Assembly (NCBI GenBank): GCA_934256695.1
Contig: CAKQPE010000031.1
Coordinates: 1 to 18,161, forward strand
Reading direction: 5' to 3'
DNA: 18,161 nt
Source of the DNA: an uncultured Eubacteriales bacterium
GTDB taxonomy: Bacteria > Bacillota > Clostridia > Lachnospirales > Anaerotignaceae
Of this stretch, positions 7,828-13,758 are shown one piece after another; within the stretch, counting starts at the first letter, position 1; each line of letters begins with the position of its first letter. Made by a program: the position numbers and the translations under genes. The notes below the pieces were generated by a model. It searched no databases and was not told the DNA's origin. It saw nothing but the letters and a program-made list of their open reading frames with translations.

Positions 7828-7856
7828 TTGACATTAAAGAAAATATGTATTATAAT
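7828..7856 (+). promoter_or_regulatory. Perfect-consensus sigma-A promoter for the riboswitch and flavoprotein
   Basis: TTGACA (7828-7833), 17-bp spacer, TATAAT (7851-7856), all twelve bases at consensus. Predicted start near 7863, six bases before the first aptamer stem. Confidence 0.9.
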
Positions 7857-7868
7857 GTCTAACGGTCA

Positions 7869-7984
7869 ATATGTATATAAATTCATAATAAGGATGAATG
7901 TCTCTACCAACTGCCTATCAGTTGACTATATGTATGCCATTTAAGGCGTCTTATAATCTAAATTTGATATGAGTTGGTTTTTTT
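7869..7984 (+). promoter_or_regulatory. Purine riboswitch, guanine type, with expression platform
   Basis: Aptamer 7869-7935. P1 pairs 7869-7875 with 7929-7935 (two G-U wobbles). UAUAA junction 7876-7880. P2 AUUCAU/AUGAAU (7881-7886 with 7894-7899) closes the 7-base loop AAUAAGG. The core GUCUCUACC spans 7900-7908. P3 AACUG/CAGUU (7909-7913 with 7919-7923) closes CCUAU, and GACUA follows at 7924-7928. The GG of loop 2 and CC of loop 3 can make the family's loop-loop contact. The specificity base, the C of GACUA at 7926, predicts guanine or hypoxanthine, not adenine. Downstream, CUUAUAAUC/GAUAUGAG (7950-7958 with 7966-7973) followed closely by seven U's (7978-7984) looks like the terminator. 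ACCAACU (7906-7912) can pair instead with AGUUGGU (7972-7978), a possible antiterminator. The aptamer call is strong; the switching mechanism is inference. Confidence 0.87.
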
Positions 7985-8017
7985 GTGTGTAAAACGGAAA
8001 AACAGGAGGTATTGTTT

Positions 8018-9412
8018 ATGTATGATATAGTAATTGTAGGGGCAGGTCCTGCCGGTATATTCACTGCATTGGAGCTTATCAAAAACGGAAGCAGCAAAAA
8101 AATACTTATGGTTGAAAAAGGCAAATCTGTTGAGGACAGAAAATGCCCAAAGAGTATTACACATAAGTGTGTAAACTGCAAGCCGTGTAATATTACAACA
8201 GGATTTTCCGGAGCAGGTGCGTTTTCAGACGGAAAGCTTTCTTTAAGCTATGAGGTAGGCGGCGACCTTCCTGAGCTTATAGGCGAAAATTTTGCACAGG
8301 AGCTTATTGACTATACAGATAAAATATATCTTGAGTTTGGTGCGGATACGCATATTGAAGGCATAGGTCATACAAAAGAAGTAAAAGATATAAGAAAAAG
8401 AGCTATTCAGGCAGGACTTAAACTTGTAGACTGTCCTATAAGACATCTGGGAACGGAAAAAGCACAGGAGATATATTTTGCAATAGAAAAATTCCTTATA
8501 TCAAATGGTGTTGAAATTAAATTCGGCTACCACTGCCATGACATAATACTTAAAGGTTCTGAATGTAAGGGTGTTATTATAGAAAAAGAAAACGGTACTG
8601 ACAGAGAAGAAATACTGGCAGGTAAGACCGTTATTGCAACAGGCAGACGTGGAGCGGACTGGCTTGAAAAAATATGTGCAAAATATGATATAGCACATAA
8701 GCCGGGAACAGTTGATATTGGTGTAAGAGTTGAAGTAAGAAACGAAGTTATGGAAGAAGTAAACAATGTGCTTTATGAATCAAAGCTTATCGGTTATCCT
8801 AAGCCTTTTAAAAACAAAGTACGTACTTTCTGCCAGAATCCGGGCGGTTTTGTAAGTCAGGAAAATTATGACAATGATCTTGCCGTTGTAAATGGACATT
8901 CTTATAAAGAACTTAAATCAAACAACACAAACCTTGCAATACTTTGCTCACATAACTTTACAGAACCTTTTAATCAGCCTATAGAGTATGCACGTAAGGT
9001 TGGTGAACTTACAAATATGCTTGGTTCGGGGCATATACTTGTTCAAAGATACGGAGATATTCTTGACGGAAAGCGTACATGGCAGAAAGAACTTATGCAC
9101 TCCAACGTAAAGCCTACAATTACAGATGCTGTTGCCGGAGATATAACAGCAGCTATGCCATACAGAGCAATGCTTAACATAATCAACTTTATACAGGCTG
9201 TTGATCATGTTGTGCCGGGCTTTGCTTCTACGGAGACACTGCTTTATTCACCGGAACTTAAATTCTACAGCAACAAAGTAAAGATGGACGAATCGCTTAA
9301 CACAAATATATTAAACCTTCATTGTCTCGGCGACTCAAGCGGCTGGACAAGAGGACTTATGATGGCATCTGTAATGGGCGTTCTTATGGGAAGAAAATTA
9401 AGCGGCAAGTAA
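8018..9412 (+). CDS. FAD-dependent oxidoreductase (COG2509-type), riboswitch-controlled
   Basis: A 464-residue flavoprotein. The N-terminus has the dinucleotide-binding motif VGAGPAG (7-13) ending its first strand-turn-helix with E33. A cysteine cluster follows, C43 then C51-x2-C54-x2-C57, then TGFSGAGAFSDGKLSL. Later come VIATGRRGADWL and a C-terminal FAD-contacting segment, LGDSSGWTRGLMMASVMG. This pattern fits the uncharacterised FAD-dependent dehydrogenases of COG2509; substrate and electron partner are unknown to me. The four cysteines suggest a bound metal or Fe-S centre (inference). ATG 8018 is preceded by AGGAGG at 8004-8009; a GTG at 7985 would lie at the end of the terminator U-run. 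The gene is monocistronic behind a guanine-type riboswitch, so guanine should switch it off if the platform works as drawn, which hints at a purine-related role. Confidence 0.88.
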   Translation: MYDIVIVGAGPAGIFTALELIKNGSSKKILMVEKGKSVEDRKCPKSITHKCVNCKPCNITTGFSGAGAFSDGKLSLSYEVGGDLPELIGENFAQELIDYTDKIYLEFGADTHIEGIGHTKEVKDIRKRAIQAGLKLVDCPIRHLGTEKAQEIYFAIEKFLISNGVEIKFGYHCHDIILKGSECKGVIIEKENGTDREEILAGKTVIATGRRGADWLEKICAKYDIAHKPGTVDIGVRVEVRNEVMEEVNNVLYESKLIGYPKPFKNKVRTFCQNPGGFVSQENYDNDLAVVNGHSYKELKSNNTNLAILCSHNFTEPFNQPIEYARKVGELTNMLGSGHILVQRYGDILDGKRTWQKELMHSNVKPTITDAVAGDITAAMPYRAMLNIINFIQAVDHVVPGFASTETLLYSPELKFYSNKVKMDESLNTNILNLHCLGDSSGWTRGLMMASVMGVLMGRKLSGK

Positions 9413-9423
9413 GAAACAAAACC

Positions 9424-9491
9424 TTGGGGTTTCACCACCCCCCAAAAAAAAACAGACAATTTTTTGAAAAAAATTGAGTAAAACTTTCAGA
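9424..9491 (-). repeat. Three-hairpin repeat, copy H (hairpins 3 and 2)
   Basis: Eleven bases after the flavoprotein stop: third hairpin GGGGT...ACCCC (9426-9430 with 9437-9441), a C/A-rich stretch, second hairpin CAATTTTTT-ga-AAAAAATTG (9457-9465 with 9468-9476), then the linker AAAACTTTCAGAAAA leading into the terminator hairpin at 9492. It faces copy C across the convergent gap. Confidence 0.8.
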
Positions 9492-9521
9492 AAACTACCG
9501 TGACTTTAGTCACGGTAGTTT
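9492..9521 (+). terminator. Terminator-like hairpin after the flavoprotein gene (hairpin 1 of copy H)
   Basis: Perfect 14-bp arms AAACTACCGTGACT (9492-9505) and its complement (9508-9521) around TT. The trailing T-run is short (TTT), so it may be a moderate terminator or mainly a 3'-end stabiliser. Confidence 0.65.
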
Positions 9522-9587
9522 GGAATTAATTGTTAATAAGTTGTTTCCTTGGAAAAATGCTTTAAAACCCTTTTGTCAAACATGAGG

Positions 9588-9617
9588 TTTGCCACCTTAA
9601 ATTTAAGGGATGGCAAA
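9588..9617. repeat. Isolated inverted repeat between convergent genes
   Basis: TTTGCCA (9588-9594) and TGGCAAA (9611-9617) enclose the perfect palindrome CCTTAAA/TTTAAGG (9595-9608), with a 2-base bulge. It lies between facing repeat copies H and C and may add to termination of either convergent gene. No gene is visible in 9413-9735; the space is this hairpin plus the two repeat copies. Confidence 0.5.
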
Positions 9618-9640
9618 AAGCAGTGAAAATATATTTACGA

Positions 9641-9721
9641 AAAATGCAATGAAATTGCATTTTGATAAAGGTTTAGATCAAGCCTTTTCAAAGGCTTGCA
9701 GAGTTTGAGACAGAGTCTCAA
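9641..9721 (+). repeat. Three-hairpin repeat, copy C (3' of the Crp/Fnr gene)
   Basis: hp1 AAAATGCAAT-gaa-ATTGCATTTT (9641-9663), linker TGATAAAGGTTTAGAT, hp2 CAAGCCTTT-tc-AAAGGCTTG (9679-9698), hp3 TTGAGAC-aga-GTCTCAA (9705-9721). The third hairpin sits 14 bases from the stop codon of the minus-strand regulator. This is the most complete copy in the window and aligns along its whole length with copy E. Confidence 0.85.
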
Positions 9722-9735
9722 GATTTTTAAGATCT

Positions 9736-10371
9736 TTAAACGACAGTTATTTTTTTGTTGTCGGTTTTTATAACACCGTCATCTTTCATTTTTTTTATTT
9801 CCCTCATCATGGCACTGCGGTCTGCCGATATGTAATCGGCAAGAGAGGAAAAAGTAAATGGCATATTAAAAGAACGGCTTTTGTTCTTGGAACACTGTAT
9901 TATAAAATATGCCATAAGTTTGTCTCTGATTGTACGCTGGCTTAAAATATCCAAATGTTCACTTAACTCTGAGGCTTTCTGCGATGTTAAAGAAAGAAGG
10001 TTTTCTATAAGCTGCATATGGTGCTGACAGGCATTGTGACAGCTATGAGTTATATGGTCGTAATCTATAAATCGTATTTTGCAGTTATCAACAGCCGTTA
10101 CGGATATTCCTTCCGTATTTGTATTGAAATAAAAAATTTCTCCGAATATTGAGCCCTCCGTAAGGTATTCAAGTATGGTCTGGGAACCTGTTATAAATGT
10201 GTTTGTAACAACGGCTTTCCCTTTTTCAACTATTCCGACTTTTTTGTTTTTTAAATTATAAAAGCATATGGTTTCGCCTGTTTTATATGTCTTTATATCA
10301 GATTTAAAACAGGTAAGCATTTTTTGGTAGCTTTCAGCTGAAATATTAGAAAATAAATCACTTCTGTTCAT
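9736..10371 (-). CDS. Crp/Fnr-family transcriptional regulator
   Basis: A 211-residue protein with a cyclic-nucleotide-binding-like beta-barrel (about 20-115; GIVEKGKAVVTNTF, EYLTEGSIFGEIFYF), a dimerisation helix (about 118-150) and a C-terminal winged helix (about 165-211; FTFSSLADYISADRSAMMREIKKMKDDGVI). The barrel lacks the RxSAPxxxxR-type cAMP-contact pattern, and there is no N-terminal four-cysteine Fnr cluster, so the signal is unknown. GAGGTG precedes the ATG. It is divergent from rubredoxin and desulfoferrodoxin, and a palindrome in the shared region is placed to activate them and to block this gene's own promoter. The likely job is regulation of the oxidative-stress pair (inference). 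Confidence 0.9.
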   Translation of the reverse strand: MNRSDLFSNISAESYQKMLTCFKSDIKTYKTGETICFYNLKNKKVGIVEKGKAVVTNTFITGSQTILEYLTEGSIFGEIFYFNTNTEGISVTAVDNCKIRFIDYDHITHSCHNACQHHMQLIENLLSLTSQKASELSEHLDILSQRTIRDKLMAYFIIQCSKNKSRSFNMPFTFSSLADYISADRSAMMREIKKMKDDGVIKTDNKKITVV

Positions 10372-10421
10372 TAAAACACCTCAATCCATAAGCAAAATGA
10401 CCGTTTAATAACAATAATTTT

Positions 10422-10450
10422 ATTATATTTTAAAATTGTTGCTTATGCAA
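10422..10450 (-). promoter_or_regulatory. Predicted promoter of the Crp/Fnr-family gene
   Basis: On the minus strand TTGCAT (10450-10445), 17-bp spacer, TATAAT (10427-10422). The -35 lies inside the palindrome at 10437-10452, so a protein bound there would be expected to repress this promoter. Confidence 0.55.
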
Positions 10451-10452
10451 CA
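10437..10452. promoter_or_regulatory. Palindromic operator TGTTGC-N4-GCAACA
   Basis: Perfect 6-bp arms with a 4-bp spacer, the same geometry as an Fnr site (TTGAT-N4-ATCAA) but a different half-site. A further TGTTG lies at 10460-10464. Its centre (10444.5) is 41.5 bp upstream of the start predicted from the rubredoxin -10. It is probably bound by the adjacent Crp/Fnr-family protein (inference). Confidence 0.65.
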
Positions 10453-10473
10453 GAAAAAATGTTGTTTATATAT

Positions 10474-10479
10474 TATAAT
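10474..10479 (+). promoter_or_regulatory. -10 element of the rubredoxin-desulfoferrodoxin operon
   Basis: Perfect TATAAT with no -35 match 17 bp upstream (CAGAAA at 10451-10456), as expected for an activator-dependent promoter. Predicted start 10486, leader about 59 bases, ribosome site AGGAGG before ATG 10545. Confidence 0.65.
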
Positions 10480-10544
10480 TTAAACATAGAATAAATCAAC
10501 AAATATAAAACTAAAGGATATAAAAAAGTTAGGAGGAATTTAAA

Positions 10545-10706
10545 ATGAAAAAATATTTATGTGAAGTATGCGGATATATCTATGACCCTGCAGTAGGCGA
10601 TCCTGACAGCGGTATTGCACCGGGAACACCGTTTGAAAAAATTCCCGATGACTGGGTTTGTCCTTTATGCGGAGTAGGAAAAGATGATTTTAAACCGATA
10701 GATTAA
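10545..10706 (+). CDS. Rubredoxin
   Basis: A 53-residue protein. The iron is held by two CPxCG-like knuckles, C6-E-V-C9-G and C39-P-L-C42-G, with the conserved YIYDPAVGDP, GTPFEKIPDDWVCP and a tail at KDDFKP; all are hallmarks of rubredoxin, and the length is typical. By family it carries single electrons in the cytoplasm of anaerobes and is a known donor to superoxide reductase, which is encoded 36 bases downstream. It starts at ATG with AGGAGG nine bases upstream. The pair forms a detoxification operon under the palindrome at 10437. Confidence 0.98.
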   Translation: MKKYLCEVCGYIYDPAVGDPDSGIAPGTPFEKIPDDWVCPLCGVGKDDFKPID

Positions 10707-10742
10707 TTTAAGAATATGGATATATAACGGAGGTAAATGAAT

Positions 10743-11126
10743 ATGAAAGAATTAAAATTATTATATTGTACACACTGCAAAAAAATAGTTGAAGTTGTAA
10801 ATGACAATAAAGTGCCTGTTATCTGCTGCGGAGAGCCTATGAAAGAAATAGTTCCTAACTCAACAGAAGCGGCTGTTGAAAAACATCTCCCTGTTATAAG
10901 TGAGGAAAACGGTGTTGTTAAGGTAACAGTAAGCACGGTAACACACCCAATGACGGCAGAGCATTATATAACAAACATCTGGCTTGAGACAAACAAAGCA
11001 GTATACAAAAAAGTCCTTTCACCGGATTTAGCACCGGAAGCACAGTTTATACTTGCAGAAGGTGAAAAGGCAGTTGCCGCTTACGAATACTGCAACTTAC
11101 ACGGTCTCTGGAAGGCAGAGGCGTAA
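10743..11126 (+). CDS. dfx: Desulfoferrodoxin (superoxide reductase)
   Basis: A 127-residue two-domain protein. The N-terminal desulforedoxin-like domain has C9-x2-C12 and C28-C29, the ligands of the FeS4 centre I. The catalytic domain keeps all expected centre II ligands: H48 (in EKH), H68 and H74 (in HPMTAEHYI), C117 and H120 (in EYCNLHGLWK). E46 and K47 match the conserved Glu-Lys pair next to the active iron. By family it reduces superoxide to hydrogen peroxide without releasing oxygen, taking electrons from rubredoxin, its operon partner. ATG 10743 is chosen because GGAGG (10729-10733) leaves 9 bases; ATG 10737 would leave only 3. Confidence 0.96.
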   Translation: MKELKLLYCTHCKKIVEVVNDNKVPVICCGEPMKEIVPNSTEAAVEKHLPVISEENGVVKVTVSTVTHPMTAEHYITNIWLETNKAVYKKVLSPDLAPEAQFILAEGEKAVAAYEYCNLHGLWKAEA

Positions 11127-11132
11127 AAGATC

Positions 11133-11190
11133 TTGGGGTTTCACCCCAAACCCTGACATGCTTTTGAAAAAGCAGGAGCAAAACTTTTAA
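11133..11190 (-). repeat. Three-hairpin repeat, copy G (hairpins 3 and 2)
   Basis: Six bases after the desulfoferrodoxin stop: hp3 TTGGGGT-ttc-ACCCCAA (11133-11149), hp2 TGCTTTT-ga-AAAAGCA (11159-11174), then linker AAAACTTTTAA into the terminator at 11191. It faces copy D. Together with copy D it accounts for most of the gene-free stretch 11127-11434; the rest (11225-11271) is plain A/T-rich sequence. Confidence 0.85.
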
Positions 11191-11224
11191 TAAAAATCCC
11201 TCCAAAAATTTGGAGGGATTTTTA
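11191..11224 (+). terminator. Terminator of the rubredoxin-desulfoferrodoxin operon (hairpin 1 of copy G)
   Basis: Perfect 16-bp arms, TAAAAATCCCTCCAAA (11191-11206) and its complement (11209-11224), ending in five T's. The core GGAGGG makes it the strongest hairpin of its kind here; bidirectional use with the convergent hisC transcript is possible. Confidence 0.85.
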
Positions 11225-11271
11225 GAACAATGAAATAATTATTTTAAATTATTAAAAATATTTTTGATTTC

Positions 11272-11413
11272 AAACTCCATATGGAATATGGAGTTTATTA
11301 AAGTTTAGGTCAAGCCTTTAGGGAACCGCAAAGATAGATGCGGCGGCGTAAGCCGATTTGCGAAGCAAATTTCCTGACCAAGAAGGCTTGCAGGGTGTGG
11401 GACAGAGTCCAAC
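11272..11413 (+). repeat. Three-hairpin repeat, copy D (expanded form, 3' of hisC)
   Basis: hp1 AAACTCCATAT-gga-ATATGGAGTTT (11272-11296). hp2 is expanded: CAAGCCTT (11311-11318) and AAGGCTTG (11383-11390) flank three small hairpins, CCGCA/TGCGG (11326-11343), CGGC/GCCG (11344-11355) and ATTTGC-gaa-GCAAAT (11356-11370). hp3 is imperfect (TGGGAC-aga-GTCCAA, 11398-11412). The third hairpin faces the hisC stop 22 bases away. Confidence 0.85.
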
Positions 11414-11434
11414 GGTCTTAACTCTTTTACAGTT

Positions 11435-12496
11435 TTATTTTTCCAAATATTTTTTTACGTGTTCAATAAGTATGTCCATCTGCTCGTCTGTGCCGATTGT
11501 TATTCTGAGATGATTGTTTATTCTCGGAAGATTGAAGTACCTTATAAAGATGTTGTCTTTTTTAAGTGTTTCAAAAAGGTCTTTGGCATTTACATCATCT
11601 TTTGTAACAAATATAAAGTTAGAATGTGACGGATAAATCGTAAAGCCCAGTTTTTTGAATTCTTCAGCAGAACGGTCTCTTGTGGATATTACTTTTTTGA
11701 GAGTTTCTCTGAAATATTCGTCATCTTCAACAGCGGCTTTTCCACAGGCAATGGCTACGGAATCCATTGTGTATGAGTTGTAGCAGTTTTTAACGGCATT
11801 TAAAACACCTATAAGCTCCGCAGAGCCTATGGCAACACCTATTCTCATGCCGGCAAGGGAGCGTGATTTTGAAAATGTCTGTACAATAAGGAGATTATCA
11901 TATTCCTTTAAAAGCTCAACACAGCTGTATCCGCCGAAATCAACATATGCTTCGTCGATTATTACTATACAATCTCTGTTGTGGTCAAGAATGTCTTTTA
12001 TAAATTCTTTTCCTTCGCTTATGCCTGTAGGTGCATTTGGGTTAGGAAGTATAACACCGCCGTTTTCTTTGTAATAATCCTGTGGATTGATTTTGAAGTT
12101 TTCGTCTATAGCAGGTGTTTCGTAAGGTATGTTAAAAAGTCGGCACCATACGGGATAGAATGAATATGTTATGTCAGGGAAAAGTATAGGCTTTTCGGAA
12201 TTAAAGAATGACATAAAAGAAAGAGCTATAACGTCATCACTTCCGTTACCCGTAAAAATCTGGTTTGTTTCAACACCGTAATATTTTGCAAGTGCTTCCA
12301 CAAGAGGAGCGGCACTTGAGTTAGGGTATTTTGCAAGACCGTTTGCATCAAAATTTTTTAATGCTTCAACAACCTTTGGTGAAGGTGGATAAGGATTTTC
12401 GTTGGCATTAAGTTTGATTATATTTTTGTTTTTCGACTGTTCGCCGGGAACATAAGGGTCAACCTGTCTTAATTTATCTGCCCAAAGTTTTGTCAT
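11435..12496 (-). CDS. hisC: Histidinol-phosphate aminotransferase
   Basis: A 353-residue fold-type I PLP enzyme. Family marks are NANENPYPPSP near the N-terminus, KYPNSSAAPLVEALAKYYGV, GNGSDDVIALS, ILPNPNAPTG, IIDEAYVDF, and the PLP lysine K210 in TFSKSRSLAGMRIG, ending LRITIGTDEQ. By family it transaminates imidazole-acetol phosphate and glutamate in histidine synthesis; many such enzymes also act on aromatic 2-oxo acids. No other his gene is near, so an aromatic amino acid role is possible. It follows the other aminotransferase by 15 bases in one operon. The start ATG has GAGGTAATATATATG-type spacing upstream, which is acceptable. Confidence 0.93.
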   Translation of the reverse strand: MTKLWADKLRQVDPYVPGEQSKNKNIIKLNANENPYPPSPKVVEALKNFDANGLAKYPNSSAAPLVEALAKYYGVETNQIFTGNGSDDVIALSFMSFFNSEKPILFPDITYSFYPVWCRLFNIPYETPAIDENFKINPQDYYKENGGVILPNPNAPTGISEGKEFIKDILDHNRDCIVIIDEAYVDFGGYSCVELLKEYDNLLIVQTFSKSRSLAGMRIGVAIGSAELIGVLNAVKNCYNSYTMDSVAIACGKAAVEDDEYFRETLKKVISTRDRSAEEFKKLGFTIYPSHSNFIFVTKDDVNAKDLFETLKKDNIFIRYFNLPRINNHLRITIGTDEQMDILIEHVKKYLEK

Positions 12497-12511
12497 ATAT
12501 ATTACCTCGTT

Positions 12512-13699
12512 TTACTTTGAAAATTTTTCTTTAAGAGCCTTAAAACTGTCATATGAATTTACTACTGTATCGTGGGATACGCAGTATGAAATACGGCAAA
12601 AGCCCGGACAACCGAATGAGGAACCGGGAACTATAAGAAGTCTGAACTCTTTTGCGGCGTTGCAGAATTCTTTGTCATCAGGTATAAGTGTCTTAGGGAA
12701 CATATAAAAAGCTCCTGTAGGCTCTGCACATTCATAGCCCAGTTCTGTAAGCATTTTGTAAAGATCGTTTCTGTTCTGTTCGTAAACAGATGTATCTACT
12801 TTTATATCCGAGCAGTAAGGTATAACTCTCTGCCAAAGGGTAGGTGCATTTACAAAACCGCTTATTCTGTTGGCTACACTTAAACATGATATAACCTCGT
12901 CAAAGCCGTCAACGGCTGAGTTTACACATACATAGCCGATTCTTTCACCAGGAAGTGAAAGGGATTTGCTGTAAGAATAAGCTATAAATGTATTGTCATA
13001 AAAATCGGGAACAAAAGGAACTTCAACATTTCCGTAAACAAGCTCTCTGTAAGGTTCGTCGCTTATAAGATATATAGGCTTGCCTGTTTCGGCTGACTTT
13101 CTGTTAAGAATATCCGCTATTGATTTTAAAGTTTCTGCCGAATATATAACACCGGTAGGATTATTCGGAGTGTTTATGATAACAGCTCTTGTTTTATCTG
13201 TAAGTTTTTCCTCAAAAAGTTCAAGGTTAGGCTGGAATGTTTTAAGGTCTGACATTACGGGAACAACAACACCGTTATAGTTTTTGACATAATTGTTATA
13301 TTCACCGAAAAATGGTGCAAAAACAATAACCTCGTCATTAGGATCAAGTATAACTTTAAGTACAATATTAAGTGCGGCAGCGGCACCTGTTGTAATAACG
13401 TAGTTGTTTTCGTTATAATTTGTGCCGTGGAGTTTATTGCATCTTTCTGCAAGGTGAGCTCTTACAAATTCATATCCGGAATTGCTCGGATAGCCGTGCA
13501 GCTCGTTAGGTGATGTTTCTGTAAGTATTTTTATTGCAGCGTTTTTAACTTCGACAGGCGGCTCAACACTTGGATTGCCAAGGCTGAAATCGTATACGTT
13601 TTCTTTTCCGTATATCTTTGCCATTTTTTTACCTTCTTCAAACATGGCTCTTATGGCAGAATTGCCGGTCATGAATGTTTTCATTTTTTCGGAAACCAT
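12512..13699 (-). CDS. PLP-dependent class I/II aminotransferase (aspartate aminotransferase-like)
   Basis: A 395-residue fold-type I aminotransferase. Seen are FSLGNPSVEPP, HGYPSNSGYEFVRAHLA, VITTGAAAALNIVLKVIL (cofactor phosphate region), INTPNNPTGVIYS, LISDEPYRELVY, the PLP lysine K245 in SYSKSLSLPGERIGY, and FCRISYCVS with the carboxylate-binding arginine near the C-terminus. The amino acid used cannot be told from sequence; aspartate, alanine or aromatic activity are all possible. GGGGTG precedes ATG 13699. It lies between the glycosyltransferase (59 bases upstream) and hisC (15 bases downstream), probably one transcript. Confidence 0.92.
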   Translation of the reverse strand: MVSEKMKTFMTGNSAIRAMFEEGKKMAKIYGKENVYDFSLGNPSVEPPVEVKNAAIKILTETSPNELHGYPSNSGYEFVRAHLAERCNKLHGTNYNENNYVITTGAAAALNIVLKVILDPNDEVIVFAPFFGEYNNYVKNYNGVVVPVMSDLKTFQPNLELFEEKLTDKTRAVIINTPNNPTGVIYSAETLKSIADILNRKSAETGKPIYLISDEPYRELVYGNVEVPFVPDFYDNTFIAYSYSKSLSLPGERIGYVCVNSAVDGFDEVISCLSVANRISGFVNAPTLWQRVIPYCSDIKVDTSVYEQNRNDLYKMLTELGYECAEPTGAFYMFPKTLIPDDKEFCNAAKEFRLLIVPGSSFGCPGFCRISYCVSHDTVVNSYDSFKALKEKFSK

Positions 13700-13758
13700 C
13701 TTTAAATCACCCCGTTATAGAATTTTATATATTTTAAATCCTTTGTTTTTGAAAAGAT

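Noticed and set aside
7985..8017. GTG 7985 as the start of the flavoprotein
   Set aside because: It sits at the end of the terminator U-run, and the in-frame ATG 8018 has AGGAGG eight bases upstream and begins directly at the FAD-binding strand.
9736..10371. Crp/Fnr-family protein as a true oxygen-sensing Fnr
   Set aside because: No N-terminal cysteine cluster for a 4Fe-4S centre; the cysteines present are scattered, so the sensor type is left open.
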